Positions 11,167 through 20,934 are shown, counted from the first letter of the stretch. The stretch: DNA of 64,000 nt from Hofstenia miamia (GCA_004352715.1 SCFE01000032.1:1658150-1722149), one strand, 5' to 3'. Notes: a model not told the origin generated them from the letters alone. Program-made: numbers and translations.

Positions 11167-11809
11167 AATATAATACAATTTGTTAACTATTTTCTGTTGG
11201 CCTTCTTTACATTCTATTTAATAATTTTCCAAAAAGCAAATACACAATCCGAGCTTACCTGAAGTGGCTCGATTGATGGGAACCTCAAATTTTTTGCAAA
11301 TACACGATTTTTTCAGAAATATTTTACTTAGAAAGTAACATCAATTTGTTAATTTCGTGTTATTGGAGTTAAACTATGTAAATATACAATTCCGGCTTAC
11401 CTGAAATGCCTCCATTGATGGGAACTTCAGATTGATTGCAACTGGATTGTAGGTAATCCGAGACTCAATAACGGTTCGAACATCCCTTACAATAGTCAAA
11501 TAAAGTGTATCTGGAGACTTTGGGAAGATCTTAGCTACTTCAGCTTCATCAAACAATATGTGACCAAATAGGATTTGTGGTTCTTGATTGAGAGGCTTGG
11601 CAAAACGTATATTAAAAAGCTTTCCAGAGGAGAAATTTTCTTTTCTAATAGGCAAGACAGCGTATTTTTTGTGCCTAATAGTATAGCGTTGTAATATATT
11701 TACTAGTGTGCATGATGCAGTTTTATGTGTTCTAAGAAGAAAAATTTTTTCGATTGACGTCTGATTAGGAGAAACAATATTGTGGTGTTCCGTAAGATAG
11801 ATTCCATTT
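4690..11809 (-). CDS. Gal3st: Galactose-3-O-sulfotransferase family gene (Gal3st-like), 5' end missing
   Basis: Transfers sulfate from PAPS to the 3-OH of a galactose on glycolipid or glycoprotein glycans; family members are type II Golgi membrane proteins. Four exons on the minus strand join in perfect phase: 11809-11401, 10280-10053, 6545-6378 and 4911-4690, giving 341 codons plus stop. Each boundary has a GT donor and AG acceptor. Residues 23-36 of the visible protein (FLLRTHKTASCTLV) match the family 5'-phosphosulfate loop; residues 103-116 (YLTIVRDVRTVIES) match the 3'-phosphate motif. Later come FDEGLILLKNM, YLKLNAR, MIYQHFKKRF and YGRERM, all in the order known from the family. Vertebrate members are about 420-430 residues, so roughly 80 N-terminal residues, with start and membrane anchor, should lie above 11809; I could not find them. 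A Tc1 and a hAT remnant sit in the intron between the second and third visible exons. Which paralogue it is cannot be told. Confidence 0.9.
5301..6429. repeat. 564-bp direct duplication joined by a single n
   Basis: 5301-5864 and 5866-6429 are both 564 bases and almost identical, differing by scattered substitutions, with one 'n' at 5865. They cover Gal3st intron sequence plus the end of one exon. Equal length and the single n point to overlapping contigs or haplotypes placed side by side rather than a real tandem duplication. Confidence 0.9.
6378..6545 (-). CDS. Gal3st: Gal3st-like exon (YLKLNAR region)
   Basis: 168 bases, 56 codons, phase 0 at both ends. The acceptor is TAATTTTAG|TTA and the donor GAG|GTAAGT. 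It starts LKLEDEEIEYLKLNAR and ends HFKKRFISQLE, matching the family segment between the DESLVLL helix and the C-terminal helix. The last 52 bases of this exon also occur at 5813-5864, inside the duplicated block, cut off exactly at the single n at 5865. Confidence 0.9.
7234..7270. repeat. (TA)n microsatellite
   Basis: Near-perfect (TA)n run with one C interruption, about 165 bases before the Tc1 element. Confidence 0.9.
7437..8723 (+). mobile_element. Tc1-like DNA transposon, nearly intact (DD34E)
   Basis: 1287 bp, bounded by inverted repeats of 23-24 bp (7437-7460 and 8701-8723; outer part GTTGGCTGCAAAAAAA) that differ by one A in the A-run. The dinucleotide TA flanks it at 7435-7436 and 8724-8725, the expected target duplication. 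It carries one transposase gene with a frameshift. It sits in the Gal3st intron in antisense orientation. The good inverted repeats and open frame suggest a fairly recent insertion. Confidence 0.93.
7557..8606 (+). pseudogene. Tc1-like transposase, one frameshift
   Basis: Cuts and pastes the element by DDE catalysis. An ATG at 7557 opens MVKQKR then a stop; a GT-AG pair at 7573-7644 could be a 72-nt intron, unproven. A helix-turn-helix-like stretch (SQISRSTYFRKLKKIRQGE) lies at about 7710-7763. A one-base loss in the A-run near 7767-7770 moves the reading to the other frame, which continues KRRKGSGRPRK, the typical GRPR DNA-contact motif, and stays open to the stop at 8606. The catalytic residues are D (8061, WITDE), D (8313, QQDGATPHTS) and E (8418, SPIENVW) with 34 residues between the last two. 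With the deletion the copy cannot make full-length protein unless the frameshift is an assembly error. Confidence 0.88.
8838..9930 (-). pseudogene. hAT transposon remnant with dimerisation domain
   Basis: On the minus strand 9132-8914 encodes the C-terminal hAT dimerisation region: LFPEVFKILKLMLVIV, PVSSCEAERSCSALRRFK, WLR and MTESGLNYIAV. After one in-frame stop at 8914 the same frame continues to about 8838 with FVSLFINSIETKRK. This is typical of hAT transposases related to ZMYM1-type host proteins. Toward the high end, 9890-9927 has G/C-rich sequence reading GGGCTGTCGATCCTGGG on the minus strand, like a hAT end. 9420-9760 is shared with 32480-32790. The element is dead and lies in a Gal3st intron. 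Confidence 0.7.
9420..9760. repeat. Dispersed repeat copy 1 (hAT-associated)
   Basis: Aligns by eye with 32490-32790 at roughly 85% identity with small indels, same orientation, sharing landmarks such as GCACATGACACAGTATGAGC. The copy at 32 kb ends in a CAGGAACGTAGCCAAGGGG-like terminus, so both are probably internal parts of one hAT family. Confidence 0.7.
10053..10280 (-). CDS. Gal3st: Gal3st-like exon (FDxxMITEMFDE region)
   Basis: 228 bases, 76 codons, phase 0 at both ends. The acceptor is CACATTTAG|GCA and the donor ATG|GTATGC. It contains AINFPKYRNNPKLGF and ends in LFDFVMITEMFDEGLILLK, the family pattern of a conserved E(H/Y)xDESLVLL-like helix. There is no starter Met at the 5' side, which is expected of an internal exon. 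Confidence 0.9.
10706..10734. repeat. (TG)n short microsatellite
   Basis: An interrupted GTGTGT run. Confidence 0.8.
11119..11162. repeat. (TA)n microsatellite
   Basis: An uninterrupted (TA)n run in the Gal3st intron, about 240 bases below the exon ending at 11401. Confidence 0.92.
11259..11312 (-). pseudogene. Duplicated end of the Gal3st exon, apparent pseudo-exon
   Basis: On the minus strand this encodes AKNLRFPSIEPLQ followed by GTAAGC, paralogous to AINLKFPSMEAFQ plus GTAAGC at the end of the 11401-11809 exon. About 60 bases including the donor and first intron bases are copied. Upstream the frame meets a TGA with no AG acceptor between, so it probably cannot be used as an exon. Confidence 0.55.
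11401..11809 (-). CDS. Gal3st: Gal3st-like exon with both PAPS-binding motifs
   Basis: 409 bases: one base completing a split codon, then 136 codons. The acceptor is CTTTTTAG just above 11809; the donor is CAG|GTAAGC just below 11401. The 5'-phosphosulfate-binding loop THKTASCT sits at visible residues 27-34 and the 3'-phosphate-binding stretch TIVRDVRTVIES at 105-116. Between them lies FGHILFDEAEVAKIFP, matching the family segment ahead of the second motif. The frame stays open through the exon, well beyond the part that starts at the first Met (11655). Confidence 0.92.
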
Positions 11810-12049
11810 CTAAAAAGGAATAATAAATACCAGACTAATACAAAATTTAAATTAAATAAACATAAGGCTAAAATATATAAAAAATGACATATTTATATGC
11901 AGAACTGAATAGTTTATATTGTGAGCAAATGCAAGAAATGTATTTTACGCTGTTTTTACATAACGTTTAATTCTTTTAATTTTTCTTGAAGATTGGGTGA
12001 GGTAAATAAAGAACTACATCAGTGTTTAAGATCAAGTAATTTGCTGAAT

Positions 12050-13110
12050 GCATTATCTTATCAAAAACATTGATAAATAAAAAATATTCATTAATTTCAG
12101 AATTTCAAATATTTTTTTTGAAGATGATCTTGTACTAATTGTTTTTTCATAAAAATAATAATCAGATGATTTTATTGTAATCTTCCCAATGAGAATATTT
12201 TTAAAAAATAAGATATCAATTAATTTAACTTTGAGTGTTATGGTTAAAATTTTATAATCCACAATAGCTTTATTATCTAAGGTACTCTCATTGTTGTACA
12301 TCAATTGTAAAATTGTTCCAACTTTTCAAATTCTCTACGTGAATGCAACCACAATTGTGAGGCTTAAGTAAGGGTTGATAAAATGCAACTTTAAATATTT
12401 CAATTTAATTTTCTTCGGAGTAAAAAAATCACAAATAAAGTAGAAGTAATTTCCTTCTTTTTTAATCTATAGTTTGAATGTATTGACCTCTTTATATTAC
12501 TAGCAATAATCGCTCCCAAATCTTTCACGTCATTTGTAAAAGGGAAGAGAAAATCATTTAAGCGAAACTCATTGAAAATGTTTCTTCAGTTTCGAACATT
12601 AAATTTTATCATATTTTGATTACCCCATGTGATTTCAGTTTGAATATATTGCTGAGAACGAGTTGTAATTTACAAATTTGTATCATCTGCAAATCACCAA
12701 TAATGACTATTGCAAACTTTGGAAGATCGTTTATAAAAATTGAGAAGAGCAGTGCTCCCTTGAAGCACTCCGCTAGTAACTTTGATTGATTGTAAGAAAG
12801 TGCAATCTGTTCCTTCCATTTAAATTAGATTACCATAATTTTTTCAAATATTCGTCAAATTCAAATTCGGCTTATTTATTCAAAAGGATATTATGAGGCA
12901 TAGTATCGAAAGCTTAACTTATGTCAGGTAAATTACAAAACGTGTAGTATTATTAACAAGATTATTATAAACCAAGTGAAATTAATACAAAAGATTTGTA
13001 ATTGTAGAACCCCATTGACGGAAACCATGTTTTGACTTATCAAGATAAGTTTCCATATATGGATATATGAAGTTATGCAGCAATCTTTAAAATTAATGCG
13101 CAGTTCTTGG
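12050..13110 (-). pseudogene. LINE (non-LTR retrotransposon) reverse transcriptase remnant
   Basis: Minus-strand frames with several shifts show RT landmarks in order from high to low coordinates: KHGFRQWGSTITNLL (about 13040), a degraded first-Asp block ending in CLIIS/PHNI-like sequence (about 12900), SGVLQGSTALLNF in a shifted frame (about 12770), FADDTNL with the two catalytic Asp (about 12685), VKDLGAIIASN (about 12520), and ASQLWLHSRRI (about 12350). This order is typical of CR1/Jockey-type LINEs. The first part (12940 upward) is repeated after the n at 13728. Confidence 0.8.
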
Positions 13111-14516
13111 TAATATACTCATTGATTTGCGACCTTAGAGCGATTCCAGATTTGAAAATTGCAATTACATACGACATTTTCTATAAATTTGCATAGCAAC
13201 ACATTGAAATTAGTGTGAGAATATTTTGTGTAATATGGAGCAATTTCAATTGCAATTCCCTTAAAAAATGGAAAGTAAATTCTCAGATGTAATTCCTGAA
13301 CAAGATTTACTTTGAATTCTTTGAAAATTTATGACCTCTAAATTTAACAGTCTTTAATCCAATGACCTGCAAATTTTTAATCGCACATTAATTCTGGAGT
13401 ATTTACAAAGTTTTCAATTGCTGTACCAGCACTGAGAATTATGAAATATAATATGTTATTATTGTATTGACAGCTTAATTTACTCTTTCCCCGCATTTTG
13501 CATAGTAGGAAAATAACATTGTCATTGAAATCAATTATCATTACCATCGGTTTTCAAAGGTTTTGCTAAGTTCTGCCATGAGTTTAAAAATATAAATTTA
13601 AAATCGTTTTGCCGCTAAAAAATGCAAATTCTCATTTTGTATAAACTTCAAACTAATGTGAAGGCATACAAATTGAATTATAAGACATTTTAGCAATGCA
13701 ATTTTGTAATCTACGTAATTATAATAANACGTGTAGTATTATTAACAAGATTATTATAAACCAAGTGAAATTAATACAAAAGATTTGTAATTGTAGAACC
13801 CCATTGACGGAAACCATGTTTTGACTTATCAAGATAAGTTTCCATATATGGATATATGAAGTTATGCAGCAATCTTTAAAATTAATGCGCAGTTCTTGGT
13901 AATATACTCATTGATTTGCGACCTTAGAGCGATTCCAGATTTGAAAATTGCAATTACATACGACATTTTCTATAAATTTGCATAGCAACACATTGAAATT
14001 AGTGTGAGAATATTTTGTGTAATATGGAGCAATTTCAATTGCAATTCCCTTAAAAAATGGAAAGTAAATTCTCAGATGTAATTCCTGAACAAGATTTACT
14101 TTGAATTCTTTGAAAATTTATGACCTCTAAATTTAACAGTCTTTAATCCAATGACCTGCAAATTTTTAATCGCACATTAATTCTGGAGTATTTACAAAGT
14201 TTTCAATTGCTGTACCAGCACTGAGAATTATGAAATATAATATGTTATTATTGTATTGACAGCTTGATTTACTCCTTCCCCGCATTTTGCATAGTAGGAA
14301 AATAACATTGTCATTGAAATCAATTATCATTACCATCGGTTTTCAAAGGTTTTGCTAAGTTCTGCCATGAGTTTAAAAATATAAATTTAAAATCGTTTTG
14401 CCGCTAAAAAATGCAAATTCTCATTTTGTATAAACTTCAAACTAATGTGAAGGCATACAAATTGAATTATAAGACATTTTAGCAATGCAATTTTGTAATC
14501 TACGTAATTATAATAA
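12940..14516. repeat. 788-bp direct duplication joined by a single n
   Basis: 12940-13727 and 13729-14516 are near-identical blocks of 788 bases separated by one n at 13728. Only a few substitutions separate them. Sequence then continues uniquely, as expected if the two contigs overlap by 788 bases. Confidence 0.88.
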
Positions 14517-14796
14517 ATAACGGACATTTGCTTTACATGTATTCCGTAAAAACCTTTTAGTTCTAACCAGCACAATTATCCCACAAGATTTTTCTTAAGA
14601 ATGGGAAATTTTTAAAATTTCTATTAAAAAAATCTCGGCAATAAAAATCATGGTTTTCTGAAACTGTATCAAAATCTGCCTTTAGAATAGAATATTCATT
14701 ACAAATTGAAATATGATATTAATACATTTAGAAGAATTGATTACATTAGTGTATTAATAAAAAGTGTCTTACCTGCTGAATGAAAATTTTGTATAG
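14517..14796. other. Intergenic, AT-rich
   Basis: I see nothing beyond AT-rich sequence here. Confidence 0.5.
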
Positions 14797-16460
14797 AATT
14801 GTCTTCCTAGAAGAAGCCAAATAAAAAAACATATTACTATTTTACATGAAAGTTTATATTTTTGCAATAAGTGCATTTGGAAGTCAAAAGGCCAATATGA
14901 ATTATGTGAAATGCATGCAACTCAATGGGATTACAGATGTTTGGCTAAGTGGATATTTTCTGTACTACATATTTAATTTAATACTTTATATTTTAGAAGG
15001 TTGGCATCCATTACAATTAATCATTAGTTTCCAATTGCAATTGAGTCTACTTTTTATATTATCGAAATTAAACTTGATAAAAACAAGATTGAAATCAAAG
15101 ACTGCAAGAACCTCCGCAATGTATGATCAATTATTGGCTAGCCTTTACCCTCTTAGTAAACAGCTTTGGAACATTTGCAAATTAAAAATGCATAATTTTT
15201 GTAAATGAAAGTTTTCCAATTGACAAATATTTGACAAATAATTTCCAAATTGTCTTCCCAGATGAAGCCAAATAAAAAAACATATTACTATTTGACAGGG
15301 GAGTTTATAGTTTTGTAATAAGTGCATTCGGAAGTCAAAAGGCCATTAAGAATTATTTATTGTATAATTTGTGCATGCAAAAGTTGAGAAAATCAAAATT
15401 TAAAGTTTTAAAACACCAACAATTCACAAAATAACTCAAAGAGAGCCACTCATAGTTTTTTAATCAGACCTCACATATTTTTTCTTTGATTTTTAAGATT
15501 TGATTGCTTGGTTTGGTTTACTCCTAACTTTTTTGGCATGTTCACAAGCCAGGTAGGGTGATGGTCAGGGGCGCACCCAGCTTTTTTTCTGAGGGGGGAA
15601 CTATTCTTTGATTATATATATATATATATTCTGAAGATTTTGACTACAACAATGGAAAAAGCATTGTCAGGGAAATTAAATAGTATACATTTTTTGATAT
15701 ATTACCCAAAACAGAAAGGTTGATNTGAGTTATGTGAAATGCATGCAACTCAATGGGATTACAGATGTTTGGCTAAGTGGATATTTTCTGTACTACATAT
15801 TTAATTTAATACTTTATATTTTAGAAGGTTGGCATCCATTACAATTAATCATTAGTTTCCAATTGCAATTGAGTCTACTTTTTATATTATCGAAATTAAA
15901 CTTGATAAAAACAAGATTGAAATCAAAGACTGCAAGAACCTCCGCCATGTATGATCAATTATTGGCTAGCCTTCACCCTCTTAGTAAAAAGCTTTGGAAC
16001 ATTTGCAAATTAAAAATGCATAATTTTTGTAAATGAAAGTTTTCCAATTGACAAATATTTGACAAATAATTTCCAAATTGTCTTCCCAGATGAAGCCAAA
16101 TAAAAAAACATATTACTATTTGACAGGGGAGTTTATAGTTTTGTAATAAGTGCATTCGGAAGTCAAAAGGCCAATATGAATTATGTGAAATGCATGCAAC
16201 TCAATGGGATTACAGATGTTTGGCTAAGTGGATATTTTCTGTACTACATATTTAATTTAATACTTTATATTTTAGAAGGTTGGCATCCAAAATCAAAATT
16301 TAAAGTTTTAAAACACCAACAATTCACAAAATAACTCAAAGAGAGCCACTCATAGTTTTTTAATCAGACCTCACATATTTTTTCTTTGATTTTTAAGATT
16401 TGATTGCTTGCTTTGATTTACTCCTAACTTTTTTGGCATGTTCACAAGCCAGGTAGGGTG
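14797..16460. repeat. Tandem unit of about 450 bp, present in two alternative versions around a single n
   Basis: Unit A (14797-15250) is followed by a second, shortened unit starting with the same CTTCC..AGAAGCCAAATAAAAAAACAT landmark (15251-15390) and a shared tail (15391-15565). After the n at 15725 the series repeats: unit A from 15726 (matching 14898), a longer second unit at 16079-16288, and the same tail at 16289-16460. Both unit A copies contain an open frame of 100-120 codons (14846-15208, 15734-16036) that I do not recognise and do not accept as a gene. The two versions look like two haplotypes. Confidence 0.8.
15566..15724 (+). mobile_element. hAT-like terminus at a haplotype difference
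   Basis: CAGGGGCGCACCCAG starts exactly where the tail shared with 16289-16465 stops matching, and is followed by a T-run, a G-run and a short (TA)n at 15613-15629. Only the first 160 bases are present before the n. The other version of the locus continues without it. Confidence 0.55.
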
Positions 16461-17640
16461 ATGGTTTCAGATGTAATTTGGCCACTATGATACTTCGGGC
16501 AGATGAGCCCATGTTATGCTCAAGTGCACAATAATGTGTGGAACATCAGTGTTGTGAAGACTATGAATTTAGCCTTGGAGCATTTTGACCATAATATTTG
16601 ATGTATAGCTTAATTTTAATTTTGGGGCACCCCCGAGGAACAGCGCCTCATTATCTGAATTGCTGTTAGTCTTTCATACAACGGGAGGATGAAAGCATGC
16701 CAACTTGGAAGCATGTATGGATTGGATAACCAATGTATGAAGATTCGCCATTCTTCCATTTGCACCACGCTTTGAACTTCGTTTCATAAAAAAGTGCAGC
16801 CATGGCAGCATTCTTCAAATCTTCTGCCATCTCTTCCATTTCTGCGTCAGACAAGTTTGGTGTTTGTTTTTGTCACACAATTTAAATGATGGAATTTGGG
16901 AAATAACTGGCTAATTGCCTACACTTTTTTTCTGTTAGTTTTCCAACACCACCGATATGTTTTTCTTTCCTTATTTCGTTCAGGCCAATTGAGAGCCGCT
17001 TTGAAATATGATTGATACAATAATAGTTTTGGAAAATGTGGTTGGTACCACATGGGTTACAGTCAAGTAAAATGAACGGTCCCCATCAGATATCAGTTCA
17101 GTATATACCTTAGGTTATTGCGTTCAACAGACCTATTGAAAATTTTTCTGGCCGCTTCGGTTTCCATATGATTACTTGAACTTTTGTAATTTATACTACA
17201 TACATGATTGTCACCATATTCCTCACTTCCCTTGCAAATTACAGTATTTTGACAATACCTCTACATCAAGTACTTCTCCCATGATTACTGACAAAGCAAT
17301 GGCAACACCATATAATGAGGTGTGCCCTCTCTTATGCCAAGTGTCATCAAATGTAATGCTACAGTTGAGAGGTTCATTATATTCTTTGGCAACCTTTTTT
17401 CTTTTATGAGGGCCTTTCTCAATCTCATCGATGCATATCTCACATTCCCCTTCGAAAGATTTTCGGTTGTATCTGTGATGATGGACAACGAATTGCTCCA
17501 GGCATATTTTGTGAGGCATTGGGTTGTCCCCATTATTTCGGAATACTGCTTGGCCTCCTCATGAGTACTGCCTATTAATAAATGTCATATCTTACATTGG
17601 TATCCCTCATTTTACTTATAGGAAGATACTCAAAATTTGA
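16460..17640 (-). pseudogene. Mutator-like (MULE) transposase remnant
   Basis: Minus-strand pieces in order from high to low coordinates: TQCLTKYAWSNSLSII and NVRYASMRLRKAL (17533-17400), then in a second frame ITFDDTWHKRGHTSLYGVAI (first catalytic Asp region), VLDVEVLSKYCNLQ (to 17223), METEAARKIFNRSVE (about 17165), an ISDGDRSFYLT-like block (about 17080, second catalytic region), and WCKWKNGES (about 16760). The order and motifs match the Mutator-like transposase family found in many invertebrates, with at least four frameshifts or stops. Confidence 0.78.
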
Positions 17641-18660
17641 GAAAGATTATGTTTTTGGGTATGAATCCCAATCGAAATTTATGGTCACAGAATGACCAAT
17701 TTTTGCCGATATTGATATGTGCACTTGACAGTTCACACATGTGGAAATCATCATTTACACATCTCAGCGATGACACTAACTTAATCTAGTAAGGCTTTAT
17801 TAAGTTTCCATACGATAAAAAATATTTATGTGCTAACCTCCATAATCTAATGAGACATTCAATTAACAATACTATTTCTGAATTAGAATTTATTGTTTGA
17901 GATAAGTGAATATAATTCCATAGTGCTGAGCACTACTTGTTTATATGAGAAAACATTTATCATGACACAGATTTCAGATATAAAATTTGAAAATTATTCA
18001 TTAATATTTGTACAGAAAAAGAATCTGTACACGAAGATTTGTATAAATTTTTCGGTAAAACTATAACTTTTTCCATTAATTAATCTGTTAACTAACTGTA
18101 CAATTCCGTTTAGCTCCTCTTCCCATTCATAGCAAGGTATGGTATTACTAACAACTTGTTTAGATTGAAAGCGGCAAGATGTTATCAGGGTCGGAACCCA
18201 AAGTGAAGCACTGCAGCTCAAGAGGAACTAAAATCCCTATTAATTTAGTGTATTGATTGTTCTTGTTATTACCGATAGATGCAATAAATGAATGTTCAGC
18301 ATAAGCTTATTATGAACACTATACATACAAATAGCCCTACATATAAGTAGATGTAACTAAGCCCTGGATACATGTGAACAATCAATACGGTTGGCAGAAA
18401 TTGAATACCTAACGGTCATAATTGAAAGTCAGTAACACAGCTGTCTAACTTGACAGTGACAATTCACAACATGTAATATAATTGAGGGTTCGCAGGCACC
18501 TTGTATGTATAATAAAGCTTGTTATTACACCTAAAGAATTTGGATCTAAAAAGGGTTGCCTAAGGTTAGCTATCCAGCTATTTAATGACATGAGTTATGA
18601 TAATGAATGAATCTGTTGGAAAGCTACAACGAAGTAAAAAACCCCTACATATAGATTTAA
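17641..18660. other. Intergenic, AT-rich
   Basis: No supported gene. A minus-strand open frame at 18221-17994 contains a plausible stretch (CYEWEEELNGIVQLVNRLI) that I cannot place in any family. Confidence 0.4.
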
Positions 18661-18840
18661 CCTATGAGCTGCACAGCGGAGTAAGTTCCCAGCTACCAGA
18701 CAGCACCGCATTGTGAATAGCTGTATGTGCGTCGGCTCCAGGAATCGCTTTAGTCGAATCTGCGGACCACCGAGTAACTACTCGTGTGCTCAGACGTTTA
18801 GCTTTCCGTTGACATATATAATCAAACCTGATAATATAAA
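18661..18840 (-). pseudogene. hAT-type transposase fragment (TRWSA motif)
   Basis: A GC-richer island encoding KAKRLSTRVVTRWSADSTKAI followed by GADAHTAIHNAV on the minus strand. L-S-x-TRWSxRxDAVKAL is the usual form of this segment in hAT transposases related to ZMYM1 and the 52-kDa repressor. It stops at 18661. No other hAT parts are next to it. Confidence 0.45.
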
Positions 18841-19250
18841 ATAAGAGATCAAATGAAGTAAATTCATCACCAAATAAATCCATAATAACTATTTATAGTA
18901 ATATTGCATAAACAATTAAACATCGGCATGTACTTGTTCGTAATTCAAATTTGTTTACTCTTTTGCTGCTTCGTTCGTATGCTATTGATTGCGCAACGTC
19001 ATCATAATTAGCTTTAAGCGATTTGGTCCTTTTCAATTCGCCAAACCGTTTTGCCGATAAATATTAAATCAAAACGGCACAAATAAATATTTTAAAATTC
19101 AAAAGAATAATAATTATGTTTTGTACAAAAATATAATTAAATAAATTACTGATAGTTCCTGGTTACTTTCTTTGCTATGCTTTTGTTCCACATTAACAGA
19201 GTATTTTGTAAAGAAATAAAAATTACTTTACGACAATTGGTTTCATTTTA
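18841..19250. other. Intergenic, AT-rich
   Basis: I see nothing to annotate. Confidence 0.45.
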
Positions 19251-19254
19251 GCTC

Positions 19255-19740
19255 AATTTGCCAATTGCGCCTCCTACAGTTGTGGGTTGCCCGGAGCTCC
19301 GTTTGGTGGGATATGACTTCAAAAGGACATTATGGTCCATACTGTTTTGAAGATTCCCAGACAGGTAATATCCACACTTTCAACAAGGATGCTTACCTTT
19401 CAATGCTAGAAACGTTCATGAGGGGTGATATTCAACCAGGCATGGTTTCTATAGGACAACGCCACTGCTCATGTATAACTAGATTTTGACTAAGATTTCG
19501 TTTAGAAGACAAAAGTTTATCTCGGTCATCTTCAAATTTCCATGGGCAACCAGTTCACCGACCTCTCTGCTTCTTCGTTGGAGGTAGATACAAAAGATTG
19601 TGGTTGATATCCTAAAGGAAGCAATACTTGAAATTATCACTTCAATCAACAAAATCGCAATGGCTGAAGTCATATCAACTAATGAAAAGCATGTTAATGT
19701 TTGCATTCAACAGCAGGCGTCAATTTGAACATTCACAATA
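19255..19740 (+). pseudogene. mariner-like transposase C-terminal remnant
   Basis: RSSVWWDMTSKGHYGPYCFED with AYLSMLETF (19295-19420) matches the mariner block VWxxxSxxGxxGPYFFE. After a shift comes QDNATAHV (about 19457), the second catalytic Asp region, then a degraded WPPRSPDL-like block (NQFTDLSAS, about 19550), and finally KSMLMFAFNSR-like sequence resembling the terminal RLxxCIxxxGxHFEH. Several frameshifts show that it is dead. Confidence 0.65.
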
Positions 19741-20204
19741 ACATATGAAGTTCTTGAGATATTCTTTTTATGTAGTTTTTAATTTAATGTTCTACGTTTA
19801 ATACTCCTTTGGTAAAACGTGCTTATTTTTACTAAATTTTGGGTGCCCCTGTACAAACTGTACAAATAACTCTTAAGCCAATATTTTTTGTGAAATTCAA
19901 AACATCGGGGTGCACATTCACACTCCAACATATGTGAATAGCATAAATTACATCATTCTCAACGGAAGAAAACCCCGCTTAAGTTATTAAAGAACTGCTA
20001 AGATGAATATGGGAATATTTTGCATGATATATAATCGATAGAAAATTTTAAACAACCAATTCATCAAAAATAGCGGATATTGTTCAGAAGTTTTTTAATA
20101 GAAAATATTCACAAAATTCATTTATTAAGACATGTGCTAATTTATGATGAATCTGCATATTAATATATAGAATCTTATTTGAAAAAGTTATGCTTCAATC
20201 TTCG
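19741..20204. other. Intergenic, AT-rich
   Basis: I see nothing to annotate. Confidence 0.45.
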
Positions 20205-20934
20205 TACCAACGTAGCCAACCCAACTACTGGTGGACCACCAGTGGCAGAAGCTGTGGGCCACCAAGTGGAATTGGCCGCCCGTACGGCAGTGTACAACCA
20301 GTGGCTAACTGGTGGCTAATTGGTGGCAAAAGTATGATTTAAGCACAAGAGCAATGTCTTAAATGTAGCAACAGCAAACTTTTATATTGATAGAGTTTAA
20401 ACATTGCAGTTTAAACTAACACAAACCCAACACAGAGTTGAAGCAAATGCTTGCAAGCTCACCATTTACATTGATTTTAATTGACAATGGAAATTATAAC
20501 GAATTTTTTATTATAAGCAATAACAACAAGCATACAAAAATGCCCAATTGAAAAAATTGCAATTTTTAAACATTATTTTTTCCAATAATTAAAAATACCT
20601 TTTGCCCAATTTTAAGTACTCATGTAGACATTAATTTCAAGCTCCACGAATACTTTAAAATTTCATTCTGCACATATATATTTTAATTTTTGCAAGCAGA
20701 AAATTGCAAAAAAGCTCTTCACTATAGATTTTATATATTTATCAGATCTAAGAAGTATAATAATGAATAATATTTTACTTGCAAGCATTAGCTCATATAT
20801 TATTTATGATTAAGAGTAAATCAGAAGTCACTAGTAGTCCACCAGTGGTCTTCTATTAGTGGCTATGAGTGGCTGTAATTGCCACTCCTGCCACTGCTTC
20901 CCACCAGTGGTCCACTGGTGGTGGCTACATGGGT
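20205..20934. mobile_element. Foldback/MITE-like element with GC-rich ends
   Basis: GC-rich arms at 20205-20335 and 20825-20934 enclose about 490 bases of AT-rich sequence. The arms begin TACCAACGTAGCC and end GGCTACATGGGTA, an imperfect inverted repeat whose outer TA could be a Tc1/mariner-type target site. Both arms are built from repeated CCACCAGTGG / CCACTGGTGG / GTGGCTA words that are themselves palindromic. No ORF is inside. Interpreted as a nonautonomous foldback element. Confidence 0.6.

Noticed and set aside
14846-15208. 120-codon plus-strand frame, repeated at 15734-16036
   Set aside because: The repeat is at DNA level (contig overlap), the opposite strand is also open, and the protein is not recognised.
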